DNA from: Bacteroidota bacterium
GTDB lineage: Bacteria > Bacteroidota > Bacteroidia > Chitinophagales > Chitinophagaceae
NCBI GenBank assembly: GCA_018267615.1
Contig: JAFDYD010000044.1
Location: 183,092-216,781, forward strand
DNA: 33,690 nt
Direction: 5' to 3'
Part shown: positions 7,546-15,704 of the stretch, in pieces
Layout of the letters: each line of letters begins with the position of its first letter
Numbering within the stretch: the stretch's first letter is position 1
Notes under the pieces: generated by a model
The model's database searches: none
Seen by the model: the letters and a program-made list of their open reading frames with translations, nothing else
What the model was told of the DNA's origin: nothing
Made by a program: the position numbers and the translations under genes

Positions 7546-10070
7546 TATTTATCAGTATTATTTGTGAATAATTGTTTCGAAGCCTGCGCGTGCATGAAAT
7601 ATGCTTTTGAAATAACGTTCGGTAAACTGTACAGCAGTTTGTTCATTTTGGTAAGAAACACATCCAGGTTTTTATAGATGCCATTATTTTTTTCAGGTTC
7701 AGCAAGTTTTTCTTTTGATGCAAGCTTCAACATAGAATATGCTTCAAATACCAATCGCTCGTGATCCGGAAGCTGATGGCCGGAAGAAATTTTCGGCAAA
7801 CCTGATACATCCACTTTTAATCTTTCTAACTGGTAGAGTAATGATCTTGGATTCAACGGATCCAACAACATCAAATCGAGAACGAGTGATGGTTTCAAAT
7901 GCGACCTGTATTTGTAACGATAATTCACCAGGCATTCATTGCTTTTTAAAACTGCTTCCTGCAAAATATATTCAATCTGCTCATCGTGACGTTGCACCAA
8001 CGTTACGCGCAACATATTTATCAATAATAAACTCTGTTCAATCTTTCTACCCATATTCAATAATGTCCATCCCTGCTCACGCGAAATGCTTTCACGGTTC
8101 AACCCGATAAACGCAACCATCGATGTAATCAGGTTATCGAGCGCATAAATAATTCTATGGTGACTTGATTGACGTTGTTCAAATGCTTTTTGCCAATTCT
8201 CTTCCATATCGCGCAACACGCGCCATGTATCGGTTGACCAATGATCTCTAACAGTATAAACCGCGCGATTGAATAATCCAATATTGTATGCAAGGCTCCC
8301 GGTTTTTTCTGCATCGAAAAGAATTTCATTTAATTCTTCCCAGGGCTCTTTTAATTTTTTTTCACTTTCAGGACCAATAAACCCGGGAAATGTATGCGTA
8401 TGCAATGTCAGCGCCTGCAATAAACTTTCCTTGATATATTCATCGTTATCAGAAAAAGCTTTGTTTGCTTCTTCTACAAATTGCATAACCGTGCGTTGAA
8501 ATCTTGCATTACCCAAAACACGTTCAGCATATCTTCCAACCCAAAATAAATTTTCAGCAGTATGACTTGGCAACACTTCACTTTTATATGTCATCCCATT
8601 TTCCGGCGCCTGTTCCAATTCTTTTCGCACATTGAAAGTACTTCCTGATTCCGCAGAAATAATCCAGGTGTCTTTACTGATACCACCCATCTGGTTTGAA
8701 ATAATATAATTTCCATAATCTGCAGACGTGCGTGTGAGTCCACCTTCCATTGCTGTATAACCATTACTGCTGCTCACCGCAAAACTTCTGAACAATGCAT
8801 CACGTGGTTCTATTTTTCCATTGACCAACGATGGACTCGCTGCGAAATTTGCTTTTTCTTGTCCAACGAATAAATGCGGCTGTGCCTTGATGCGTTGTTT
8901 CAATTCATGCAATTGATTTGCGGTGAGTGATGTTGCATCTACCGAAGTTCCGACATTGGATCTTCTTGCAATTCTTTTAATAACAAGTGAACTGATATTA
9001 TCCAATACATATTGTAACGCCGATGGCTGACCGCACCACCATGATGCGATACTTGGTAATTTTAATTCTTCTCCCAATAAAGTTTTTGCGATCGCAGGAA
9101 GAAATGGAATCAATCCCGGATTTTCAATCACGCTGCTTCCAAGCGGATTCGCGATGCTCACATTGCGGCTGCGAACGGCTTGTAATAAGCCGGGAATTCC
9201 CAATTGAGAATCTTCTTTCAATTCAAGTGGATCACAATACATATCATCGAGTCTGCGCAAGATCACATCTACTTTTTCCAATCCACCCAATGTTTTTAAC
9301 CAGACATAATTATCTCTTACCATCAAATCATTTCCTTGTACCAAAGTAAATCCGAGGTAAGAAGAAAGATATGCGTGTTCGAAATAGGTTTCATTACTTG
9401 GACCGGATGTAAGAATTACAATTCTTGGTTCTTTATTATTATTGGGAGCGATGGATGTGAGCGCATTCCTCAACGAATGAAAATATGGAGAAAGCCTTCG
9501 CACTTTTAGTCCGTTGAATAATTCAGGAACAATGCGCGCCATCGTCAATCTATTTTCCAGCGCATAACCGGAACCGGAGGGAGCCTGTGTTCTATCATTG
9601 AGCACCCAAATTTTTCCATCAACGGTTCTCGCCATATCGGCTGTATATAAAACGAGATGGTGTTTCCCCGGAAGTTGAATGCCTGCACACTGACGAAGAA
9701 AGCCCGTGTGGTTGTAAATGATTTCCATCGGGAGCAGACCACTCTTCAACAATGTTCTTTCACCATAAATATCTTTTAGGATCAGATCGAATAAAGTGGC
9801 GCGTTGAACAAGACCGCTTTCAATCAATTCCCATTCGTCCTTGCTGATTAAAAATGGAATGATATCCAATTTCCACGGACGATTAAATCCTTTTGGATCG
9901 CCATAAATATTATAAGTAACGCCATTCTCTGTGAGGAAACGCATCATATCCTGCCGGCGATTCAAAATTTCGTCCTCGCCAAGTTCAGCAAAAGAATTGA
10001 AGAAGATTTTCCAATAACCAGAATCCAGGTATTCCAGAAAAGAAGGTGACAGATCCGTTTGAGAAATCAT
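7545..10070 (-). CDS. Circularly permuted ATP-grasp and alpha-E domain fusion
   Basis: In this 841-residue protein the first about 480 residues form a circularly permuted type 2 ATP-grasp ligase domain, with NDRTQAPSGSGYALENR (158-174), LRRLDDMYCDPLEL (271-284), NPLGSSVIENPGL (308-320) and EGGLTR (442-447). From about 499 (LPSHTAENLFWVGRYAERV) to about 835 is the all-helical alpha-E domain (DUF403). In many bacteria these are separate neighbouring genes; here they are one polypeptide. The predicted reaction is ATP-dependent amide bond formation. It is the first gene of a coupled pair with the transglutaminase downstream, on the strand opposite to the DUF2126 gene. No export signal is present. 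The start at 10070 is supported by the family-like N-terminus and an intergenic gap upstream. Confidence 0.93.
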   Translation of the reverse strand: MISQTDLSPSFLEYLDSGYWKIFFNSFAELGEDEILNRRQDMMRFLTENGVTYNIYGDPKGFNRPWKLDIIPFLISKDEWELIESGLVQRATLFDLILKDIYGERTLLKSGLLPMEIIYNHTGFLRQCAGIQLPGKHHLVLYTADMARTVDGKIWVLNDRTQAPSGSGYALENRLTMARIVPELFNGLKVRRLSPYFHSLRNALTSIAPNNNKEPRIVILTSGPSNETYFEHAYLSSYLGFTLVQGNDLMVRDNYVWLKTLGGLEKVDVILRRLDDMYCDPLELKEDSQLGIPGLLQAVRSRNVSIANPLGSSVIENPGLIPFLPAIAKTLLGEELKLPSIASWWCGQPSALQYVLDNISSLVIKRIARRSNVGTSVDATSLTANQLHELKQRIKAQPHLFVGQEKANFAASPSLVNGKIEPRDALFRSFAVSSSNGYTAMEGGLTRTSADYGNYIISNQMGGISKDTWIISAESGSTFNVRKELEQAPENGMTYKSEVLPSHTAENLFWVGRYAERVLGNARFQRTVMQFVEEANKAFSDNDEYIKESLLQALTLHTHTFPGFIGPESEKKLKEPWEELNEILFDAEKTGSLAYNIGLFNRAVYTVRDHWSTDTWRVLRDMEENWQKAFEQRQSSHHRIIYALDNLITSMVAFIGLNRESISREQGWTLLNMGRKIEQSLLLINMLRVTLVQRHDEQIEYILQEAVLKSNECLVNYRYKYRSHLKPSLVLDLMLLDPLNPRSLLYQLERLKVDVSGLPKISSGHQLPDHERLVFEAYSMLKLASKEKLAEPEKNNGIYKNLDVFLTKMNKLLYSLPNVISKAYFMHAQASKQLFTNNTDK

Positions 10071-10186
10071 GAGTTTGGGTTAAGCAGCGCTAATTTGGTT
10101 GGATAAAATTAACAAAATCTACCCTTAAAACGCAGTTTACTCGATTTGATTATCCCGAAAATGAGATTTGATGTTAATAAAAAGTA

Positions 10187-10270
10187 TTTCGCGCAGAGCA
10201 CGCAGAGAAAAGGAGTACGCAGAGGTTCTCTCCTCTGCGTACTCCTTTTCTCTGCGTGCTCTGCGCGAAA
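10187..10270. repeat. Perfect 39-bp-arm palindrome PC
   Basis: The arms at 10187-10225 and 10232-10270 are exact reverse complements around a 6-nt loop (TTCTCT), giving an 84-bp near-perfect palindrome. The arm contains CGCAGAG at 10192, 10201 and 10218 (spacings 9 and 17). It ends 31 nt downstream of the stop of the DUF2807 gene and lies 116 nt before the ATP-grasp gene. Such a structure should extrude as a cruciform or form a very stable RNA hairpin. Nothing else was recognised in the 231-bp gap. Confidence 0.95.
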
Positions 10271-10301
10271 CATTCTTACAATTCGCAAATTCACTTATTA
10301 A

Positions 10302-10895
10302 CTATTCTGTAGCAACCTGCGCACTGCCCCAATAAAAGTCTTCGGCCCTGGTTAATATTTTTGCGCGAACCGAAGTTGGGATACGTGAGGCGTCTCTCGT
10401 AAGGAAATAACCTTCGCTGGCTTCTACATCAACTAGTCCACGAGATTTTATTTTCACTTGTGCTTCACCATCCAGATAAACTTTTAAATCAGGAGCACTA
10501 AGTTCTCCCTGTGAAGAAATGACAGAGTTTCCATAAACCTGGATAGAACTCAACATAGCAGCAGGAACAATGATCTTTGTTGTAGTCGGTTGGTTCACCC
10601 ATTTAGCCCGAACTGATAATGTTCCATTTTTTAATTTGACAGCAACGAGATTGATATCCACTGTTGTTCCTTCAACAGTAATGCTGTCTGACATTTCAGG
10701 GGTAAGCACAATTTCAATATTGCCCCAAATTTCGAGACGTTGATAAATATCGTGCAGCACAATGGTTCTGCTGAACACAGGTTTCTTATCACCGATTTTT
10801 TTTGCGAGTGATGTAAGAGAAATCAGGAATGAGAAGAATAAAAAAATGCAGCTCACTACTGAAAAAGGAATCGTTGGACGAAAATTTTGTAACAT
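10302..10895 (-). CDS. DUF2807 (GIN) domain exported protein
   Basis: The 197-residue product from ATG 10895 starts MLQNFRPTIPFSVV, with a hydrophobic segment (VVSCIFLFFSFLISLTSLA) serving as a signal peptide or membrane anchor. I preferred this start to an upstream one at 10937 because the extra residues are not signal-like. The remainder is beta-rich with LEIWGNIEIVLTP, SITVEGT, LSVRAKW and IQVYGNSVISSQGELS, resembling the putative adhesin-head GIN domain common in Bacteroidota. Likely located in the periplasm or at the cell surface; ligand unknown. It is shorter than many relatives. Palindrome PC follows 31 nt downstream. Confidence 0.78.
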   Translation of the reverse strand: MLQNFRPTIPFSVVSCIFLFFSFLISLTSLAKKIGDKKPVFSRTIVLHDIYQRLEIWGNIEIVLTPEMSDSITVEGTTVDINLVAVKLKNGTLSVRAKWVNQPTTTKIIVPAAMLSSIQVYGNSVISSQGELSAPDLKVYLDGEAQVKIKSRGLVDVEASEGYFLTRDASRIPTSVRAKILTRAEDFYWGSAQVATE

Positions 10896-11053
10896 AATGA
10901 TAAGGTTAATGGTCAACAATGATATTTGAGACTGCAAAACTAAGCCGGTATAAAATTTTTTTTGGAGACAAATGACTCAAAGGCAAGTTTAATTTCCCGA
11001 TCGGAAATGAAGAGCAGACTATCGGATTTGAGTGAATTGATCAATGATCAATC

Positions 11054-11113
11054 CTTTGCGGCTTTGCGCCTTTGCGAGATAATTTTTTCACGCAAAGGCG
11101 CAAAGCCGCAAAG
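11054..11113. repeat. Perfect 23-bp-arm palindrome PD
   Basis: The arms at 11054-11076 and 11091-11113 are exact reverse complements around a 14-nt AT-rich loop. The arm is an 8-nt quasi-tandem (CTTTGCGG, CTTTGCGC, CTTTGCG at 11054, 11062, 11070). It ends 31 nt downstream of the stop of the 11145-11891 gene, the same offset as PC from its gene. There is no sequence similarity to PC. Confidence 0.94.
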
Positions 11114-11144
11114 AATAAAATACTCAGAAGTTTTTTGTCGACGT

Positions 11145-11891
11145 TTATTCTATATCATATTCCTTTCGCAAAAATTGAATCATATGAGCCGCGAATGGAC
11201 GGCGTCGCCGAAGATTGTCCAGATAATTATTTGTAGCACCTATTTCGTAATCCGCTTTATTAAAAAACCATTTTATTTTCTGTGGATCGCTGGTGATAAG
11301 CGGCAATAGTTTATCTGTAAATTTCCCGTTTTTATAATACGAGCTATCGTAAGTAATCATGTAGTCAAATATTTCATGTCCCGCTGCTGTTGCCTGATCA
11401 GCTGCGGAAGAATATAAAGTCTCCGCTGCGTAGATTGATTTTATTTCCTGGTCGTATTTTGCGATGCTGTCTGCCACATGATGACTTCTTATAAGGCGCA
11501 ATCCGCCCGAATTTTTGAGTTGAAGCATGGTTGCATCATTGCTGATAAATATTGAATAAAAACTTACGGATTTCCCTGTGTACTCGTAGAATAATTTACG
11601 AATGGCCGGATCAGAAAGGTTTTTTGTTGATAAATTCGCGAGGTCTTTTAATCTTTTTACTTTGGCTTCATTTTCAGTTATGCACGCATTCAACGTTGCT
11701 GTATCGTCTTTTAAATTCTGAATAAGGCTATTTATATACTCCTTTTCTTTTTCTTTATCACTGATACTTTCACGAAGACTTTCTGCTAAAAAACCCAAGG
11801 TAACAGCGAGGAAAATCATCAGAAATTCCAGGAAATAATCTTTGAATTTTTTTGCTTTTTCGTGTTTGCCAGAATGGTGATGCACTTCCAT
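11145..11891 (-). CDS. Uncharacterised single-pass membrane protein (MEVHHH...FLEFLMIFLAVTLGF type)
   Basis: The 248-residue protein has a short charged His-rich N-terminus (MEVHHHSGKHEKAKK), a membrane segment around residues 20-37 (YFLEFLMIFLAVTLGF), and then a long soluble part rich in Lys/Glu that is probably helical (EKEKEYINSLIQNLKDD). I recognise this architecture as a recurrent hypothetical family in Chitinophagaceae and relatives, but know no function. The start at 11891 is the natural one given the topology. It is followed by palindrome PD and preceded by palindrome PE. Confidence 0.8.
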   Translation of the reverse strand: MEVHHHSGKHEKAKKFKDYFLEFLMIFLAVTLGFLAESLRESISDKEKEKEYINSLIQNLKDDTATLNACITENEAKVKRLKDLANLSTKNLSDPAIRKLFYEYTGKSVSFYSIFISNDATMLQLKNSGGLRLIRSHHVADSIAKYDQEIKSIYAAETLYSSAADQATAAGHEIFDYMITYDSSYYKNGKFTDKLLPLITSDPQKIKWFFNKADYEIGATNNYLDNLRRRRPFAAHMIQFLRKEYDIE

Positions 11892-12002
11892 ACGAACCGT
11901 GATTTAATACAAGATTTTATAAAGATTAAAAGGAAATTACTTATTTCTTTTTAATCCGTGAAAATCCAGTAAACCAATAGAAGCGCGGTTTGATTTTTTT
12001 TA

Positions 12003-12123
12003 GGTGGAAGGTACAAGGTGTCTGGTATGGCAGGCTGTTAACTATTAACGCCTCTGAGGAGGAAAAACAAAACGCTAAAGTTGAAATAACGCATGCTATA
12101 CCTTACACCCCATACCTTCCACC
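12003..12123. repeat. Imperfect palindrome PE with exact heptad spacing
   Basis: Outer arms of 28 nt at 12003-12030 and 12096-12123 match with several mismatches around a 65-nt interior. GGT occurs at 12003, 12010, 12017 and 12024, and its complement ACC at 12100, 12107, 12114 and 12121, so both arms keep a strict 7-nt register. It lies 12 nt downstream of the stop of the sugar isomerase-like gene at 12136 and about 110 nt upstream of the 11891 start. Confidence 0.85.
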
Positions 12124-12135
12124 AAAAATTCAATG

Positions 12136-12972
12136 TTATTCTTTCAAGCTTCTCAGGTAAAGAATACTTTGCGGCACTTGTCCAATCACATTATTACTTT
12201 CGTCCTCTATAAAAAAATGTTTGATACCGATTTTTTTTGCTTCTCGCAAAATTCCGGGAATATTAATTTCACCAGTTCCAAGGACAACATCATTCTCTTG
12301 CGAAGTGCCACCGGTCAGATCTTTCGTTACTCCTTTTCTCAAATCTTTCAAATGCATCAATTTCCAACGCTTGCCATATTTTTTTAACAGCGCAACAGGA
12401 TCGCCTCCTCCAAATTGTATCCAAAGAATATCCATCTCAAAAGAAACATATTCAGGATTTGTATTCTTGAAAAGATAATCCAATAACGTTCCATCTTCAT
12501 AAGGTTGGAATTCATAACCATGAGCGTGGTAGCAAAACGTCAATCCGTTTTCTTTGAAATATTTCCCCGCCTTATTAAAATCTTCCACTGCTTTTTTCGC
12601 ATTCTCAATGGTGAATCCACTTTTATCATGAGGGATCCATGCGCACATTACATATTTCGCTCCTAAAATTTTCGCACGATAAACAACGGAATCGGGATTT
12701 TTTATCAAATCATCATATCCACAACCGGTGGATGGAATACTGATACCTCTTTCATCGCAAAGTTTTCTAAATTCCTGCGGCGATTTTTCACCTCCTTCTA
12801 TTTCAGTAAATCCCATCATCTTAATTGTGTCCAACGTTTTCGTCACATCGATCGGAAAACTTTTTCTGAAAGTATAAGCCTGAACTCCGAGTGGTGCCGT
12901 ATACAATGACTTTTGCGAGTATGAACTCAGACTGAATACAGTTAATAGAAAAAGTGCTGTTGATTTTCTCAT
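12136..12972 (-). CDS. Exported sugar phosphate isomerase/epimerase-like protein
   Basis: The 278-residue protein has a Sec-type signal peptide (MRKSTALFLLTVFSLSSYSQ) and then a xylose isomerase-like TIM barrel beginning PLGVQAYTFRKSFP. Candidate metal or substrate positions are CYHAHGYEF, SFEMDILWIQFGGGD, LMHLKDLRKG and FFIEDES. It is the same superfamily as the genes at 125 and 14626 but is exported by a different route and is clearly diverged. Substrate unknown. Gene stands alone, with palindrome PE at its 3' end and PF upstream of its start. Confidence 0.88.
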   Translation of the reverse strand: MRKSTALFLLTVFSLSSYSQKSLYTAPLGVQAYTFRKSFPIDVTKTLDTIKMMGFTEIEGGEKSPQEFRKLCDERGISIPSTGCGYDDLIKNPDSVVYRAKILGAKYVMCAWIPHDKSGFTIENAKKAVEDFNKAGKYFKENGLTFCYHAHGYEFQPYEDGTLLDYLFKNTNPEYVSFEMDILWIQFGGGDPVALLKKYGKRWKLMHLKDLRKGVTKDLTGGTSQENDVVLGTGEINIPGILREAKKIGIKHFFIEDESNNVIGQVPQSILYLRSLKE

Positions 12973-12991
12973 TGCTTTTTATTTGACCACG

Positions 12992-13031
12992 CTCCCCTCT
13001 CCTTTAGGAGAGGGGTCGGGTGTGAGGGGAG
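12992..13031. repeat. Compact palindrome PF (CCCCTCTCC...GGAGAGGGG)
   Basis: CCCCTCTCCT at 12994-13003 pairs exactly with AGGAGAGGGG at 13006-13015 across a 2-nt loop. A further GAGGGGAGAG at 13024-13033 can alternatively pair with the left arm. The GC-rich wording stands out against the AT-rich surroundings. I recognise this as a repeat wording found in many bacterial phyla, from memory. It lies between divergent genes, in the 5' region of both the 12972 and 13151 starts. Confidence 0.85.
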
Positions 13032-13150
13032 AGAATTTATTTACAAAAAACAAATATGAATGTAAGTAAAATAATAAATTTAATCTGCTTATCCGTGAAT
13101 ATTAAAGTTTGAGACGCATTGATCAATTCTTAATAAAAAAAATTCCTGTC

Positions 13151-13600
13151 ATGCATAAAGCAACTCTTCTTCTTTCGATTTTCGTTTTATTTATTAGTTC
13201 AGCCGTCTTGGCGCAATCTGCGGACGAAAAAATTATTGCGGACCGCATCGAAAAATTTCGCAAAGCGATGTTGCCGCCAGTCGATAAAGCAACGCTCGAA
13301 GATTTAACAGCAAAGGAACTCAGCTATTGTCATTCTTCCGGATTCCTGGAAGACAAAACTACTTTCGTCGAAGATCTTGTGAAATCAAAATGGGTATTTA
13401 CGTCGATTTCATTGTCTGATCAAACCATAAAAATCGCAGGTGACGCAGCCATCGTCAGGCATCGTATGACGGGTGAAACGAATAATAATAACGTGCCCGC
13501 AAAAGTTGATATCATCGTGCTGCAAGTGTGGCAAAAACAAAATGGCTCGTGGAAATTGCTAGCGAGACAGGCAGCGAAGATTCCGGCTGATGTGAAATAA
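13151..13600 (+). CDS. Exported NTF2-like (SnoaL/DUF4440-type) protein
   Basis: The 149-residue product starts at ATG 13151 with a signal peptide (MHKATLLLSIFVLFISS followed by AVLAQ). I rejected the longer frame from TTG 13109, which adds non-signal residues. The mature part (DEKIIADRIEKFRKAML, LSYCHSSGFLEDKTTFVEDL, IVRHRMTGE, VLQVWQKQNGSWKLLARQAAKI) has the pattern of the NTF2-like fold. That fold can be an enzyme or a binding domain, so a specific activity cannot be given. It probably acts in the periplasm. Not obviously in an operon. Confidence 0.82.
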   Translation: MHKATLLLSIFVLFISSAVLAQSADEKIIADRIEKFRKAMLPPVDKATLEDLTAKELSYCHSSGFLEDKTTFVEDLVKSKWVFTSISLSDQTIKIAGDAAIVRHRMTGETNNNNVPAKVDIIVLQVWQKQNGSWKLLARQAAKIPADVK

Positions 13601-13628
13601 ATGTGCGGATGCTTGCATCAAAATAGGA

Positions 13629-14444
13629 TTAATAATAACTATAAGTCTGGCTAATATTAAAATGCTTTGCCGAATCCGGCCCACTTGTATAAAGCAAATC
13701 TCCTGTTTGTGTCAGCGGCACATTATTGTTATTGTATGTGTAATTATAATTCACAATATAATTATTACCCGTTCCCGAGCGGGTTACTTTAGCAGGATTA
13801 TTTTTTTGAAACTTAACTCCAGGCAACAATAACAAATGATCAAAAAAATCTGGTTTAACCAAACTAAATCCATCTTTATTAATCTTGTTATCATAGTTTT
13901 CAAAATGATCGATCAATGTCACTGCGGTTTGACTACCTACTGCAAAACGTTGATCTTTTAATTCAAGCAGATTGCTATCAGCCTGATAAGTAAATGTCAA
14001 TGTACGATCAGGCTGGAAACCGGCGTCGACTTTTAACTCCCATTCAATTTCCGCAAGTTGATTTCCTGTATAAGTGATAAAGGCGCGCCTGTAAAGTTTT
14101 CCATTCTTATCGACATACGCGACAAAATTTGCCTTGCCGTTATTGTCGTATGCGTATTGTAATTTATCCTGTGCGTCGGGTGTAAAACTTCGCAGTTCAC
14201 TCAGTCTATTCCCCGTATAGACTGCTTCGTATTGGATGAAACCAGAAGCAAAGGAAACTCTGCTAATAATTCCGTTTGCATCATACTCGAAATGATAATA
14301 AGGAGATGGAAGATTTGGTACAACTATTTCCTTCAACAATGGAAATTCCGCCGGTATCGGCGGTGGTGTGCCGGTATTATCTTTATGACAGCCAAGAAAA
14401 ATGACTGCTAGCACTATCGCTGAAATGATATATTCACGTTTCAT
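13629..14444 (-). CDS. Lipoprotein with YD/RHS-like beta repeats
   Basis: The 271-residue product from ATG 14444 starts MKREYIISAIVLAVIFLGC, a lipoprotein signal with cysteine at the end of the hydrophobic stretch, followed by HKDNTGTPPPIP, a typical linker. The body has recurring YxYDxxGxI-like strands (YHFEYDANGIISRVSF, LQYAYDNNGKANFVAYVDK, LTFTYQAD, VNYNYTYNNNN), suggesting a beta-sheet scaffold of the type seen in many Bacteroidota cell-surface lipoproteins. I prefer this start to 14462 because the first six extra residues precede the signal. Function unknown; convergent with the NTF2-like gene 28 nt away. Confidence 0.78.
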   Translation of the reverse strand: MKREYIISAIVLAVIFLGCHKDNTGTPPPIPAEFPLLKEIVVPNLPSPYYHFEYDANGIISRVSFASGFIQYEAVYTGNRLSELRSFTPDAQDKLQYAYDNNGKANFVAYVDKNGKLYRRAFITYTGNQLAEIEWELKVDAGFQPDRTLTFTYQADSNLLELKDQRFAVGSQTAVTLIDHFENYDNKINKDGFSLVKPDFFDHLLLLPGVKFQKNNPAKVTRSGTGNNYIVNYNYTYNNNNVPLTQTGDLLYTSGPDSAKHFNISQTYSYY

Positions 14445-14625
14445 GGTTTTTTTGTGGGGCAAAATTATCTAAAGTATTTTTTACGCCAAATTCAAAGGTG
14501 AATGAATTGAAGTGAACTGTGTATGCAATCTACTAACCGGTTAATAAATGGCGTTTAACTGCCTTATTGATTTACCCATCGGTTTGTACGATAAGCTGTA
14601 TTAACTTAGCGTAAAGCCTTTCGTT

Positions 14626-15531
14626 ATGAACGATCATCTTCATCGCAGAAAATTCCTGGTATCACTGGCTGGAGTGCCGATCCTATCTTCTATCGGAGTG
14701 TCTGCAGTATCATCGCCAAAAAAAAATCCTGCAAATGCAAATGGATTGAAGACAAGCCTGAATGCTTTCTCTTTCAATGATGCATTATTGAAGGGAAATA
14801 TGACGATTGATGACATGATTGATTTTTGCGCAGCTACCGGGTTTGAAGGCGTTGATATAACCGGTTATTATTTTAAAGGATATCCGCAGGTTCCACCCGA
14901 CGATTATCTCTTCCAGGTAAAAAGAAAAGCTTTTGGGTCTGGTGTTGAAATCAGCGGCACGGGTGTACGAAATGATTTTACGATCGCTGACAAATCAAAA
15001 CGCGATCTCGAAGTAACGCTTGTAAAAAATTGGATTGAAGTGGCAGCGAAAATCGGTGCACCGGTAATTCGCGTGTTTGCAGGAAATCAAAAAAATGAAG
15101 GCATTCCCAAAGAGCAGGTTACAGAATGGATGTTGAAAGATATCCAAACCTGTGTTGATTATGGAAAGCAGCACGGTGTTATTATCGGCTTGCAGAATCA
15201 CAATGATTTTATTCAAACTGCAGAGCAGGTTAATAAAATGATTGAAGCGATCAATTCACCCTGGCTGGGTTTGATATTAGACACTGGTAGCTATCGCGTA
15301 TTGGATCCTTATGAAGAAATTGCGCGTTCGGTAAAGCATGTTGTGAATTGGCAGATCAAGGAAAAAGTTTTTTTGAATGGAGCTGAAAAAGAAACTGACC
15401 TCAACAAATTAATGACGATTATTAAATCTTCGGGCTACAAAGGTTATTTACCAATAGAGATTTTGGGCGAAGGAGATCCGAAAGCCAGAGCAACGGCGAT
15501 GTTTGGAAAATTGAAAAAAGCATTGGCGTAA
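14626..15531 (+). CDS. TAT-exported sugar phosphate isomerase/epimerase-like protein
   Basis: The 301-residue protein has a twin-arginine signal (MNDHLHRRKFLVSLAG, then a hydrophobic stretch). The mature domain is a xylose isomerase-like barrel with SLNAFSFNDAL, FEGVDITGYYFKGYP, GLQNHNDFIQTAEQV, LGLILDTGSYRV and YLPIEILGEGDPKA. Those H, D and E residues fit metal coordination at strand ends. It is the third member of the superfamily in 15 kb and the second TAT-type one. The gene is convergent with the TraB-like gene, and palindrome P4 fills the gap, starting 4 nt after this stop. Confidence 0.9.
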   Translation: MNDHLHRRKFLVSLAGVPILSSIGVSAVSSPKKNPANANGLKTSLNAFSFNDALLKGNMTIDDMIDFCAATGFEGVDITGYYFKGYPQVPPDDYLFQVKRKAFGSGVEISGTGVRNDFTIADKSKRDLEVTLVKNWIEVAAKIGAPVIRVFAGNQKNEGIPKEQVTEWMLKDIQTCVDYGKQHGVIIGLQNHNDFIQTAEQVNKMIEAINSPWLGLILDTGSYRVLDPYEEIARSVKHVVNWQIKEKVFLNGAEKETDLNKLMTIIKSSGYKGYLPIEILGEGDPKARATAMFGKLKKALA

Positions 15532-15535
15532 TGCG

Positions 15536-15700
15536 CAATTGTTTGAACCATGATTAAAGGATTGAAGGATTACCATGAATATCTACCCTTATTTCTGATC
15601 TTACAGCTCAATTTATGATATCATTTTACACGGCGGATAAAAAATTACCGTAGATATTCACGGTAATCCTTCAATCCTTTAATCATAGTTCAAACAGTTG
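15536..15700. repeat. Palindromic repeat P4 (GGATTGAAGGATT family with a different centre)
   Basis: Arms of 51 nt at 15536-15586 and 15650-15700 pair with few mismatches. The outer part matches the P1-P3 arm (GATTAAAGGATTGAAGGATT) and the inner part extends through CCATGAATATCTAC. The 63-nt interior lacks the GACATCGTTGAGATTTTCA centre of P1-P3 and resembles nothing else here. It fills the gap between two convergent genes with 4 nt left on each side (stop ends at 15531 and 15705). Confidence 0.93.
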
Positions 15701-15704
15701 TTCC

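Noticed and set aside
10141..10294. Minus-strand 61-residue ORF over palindrome PC
   Set aside because: It is created by the repeat's lack of stops; composition is Arg/Glu/Cys-rich repeat translation.
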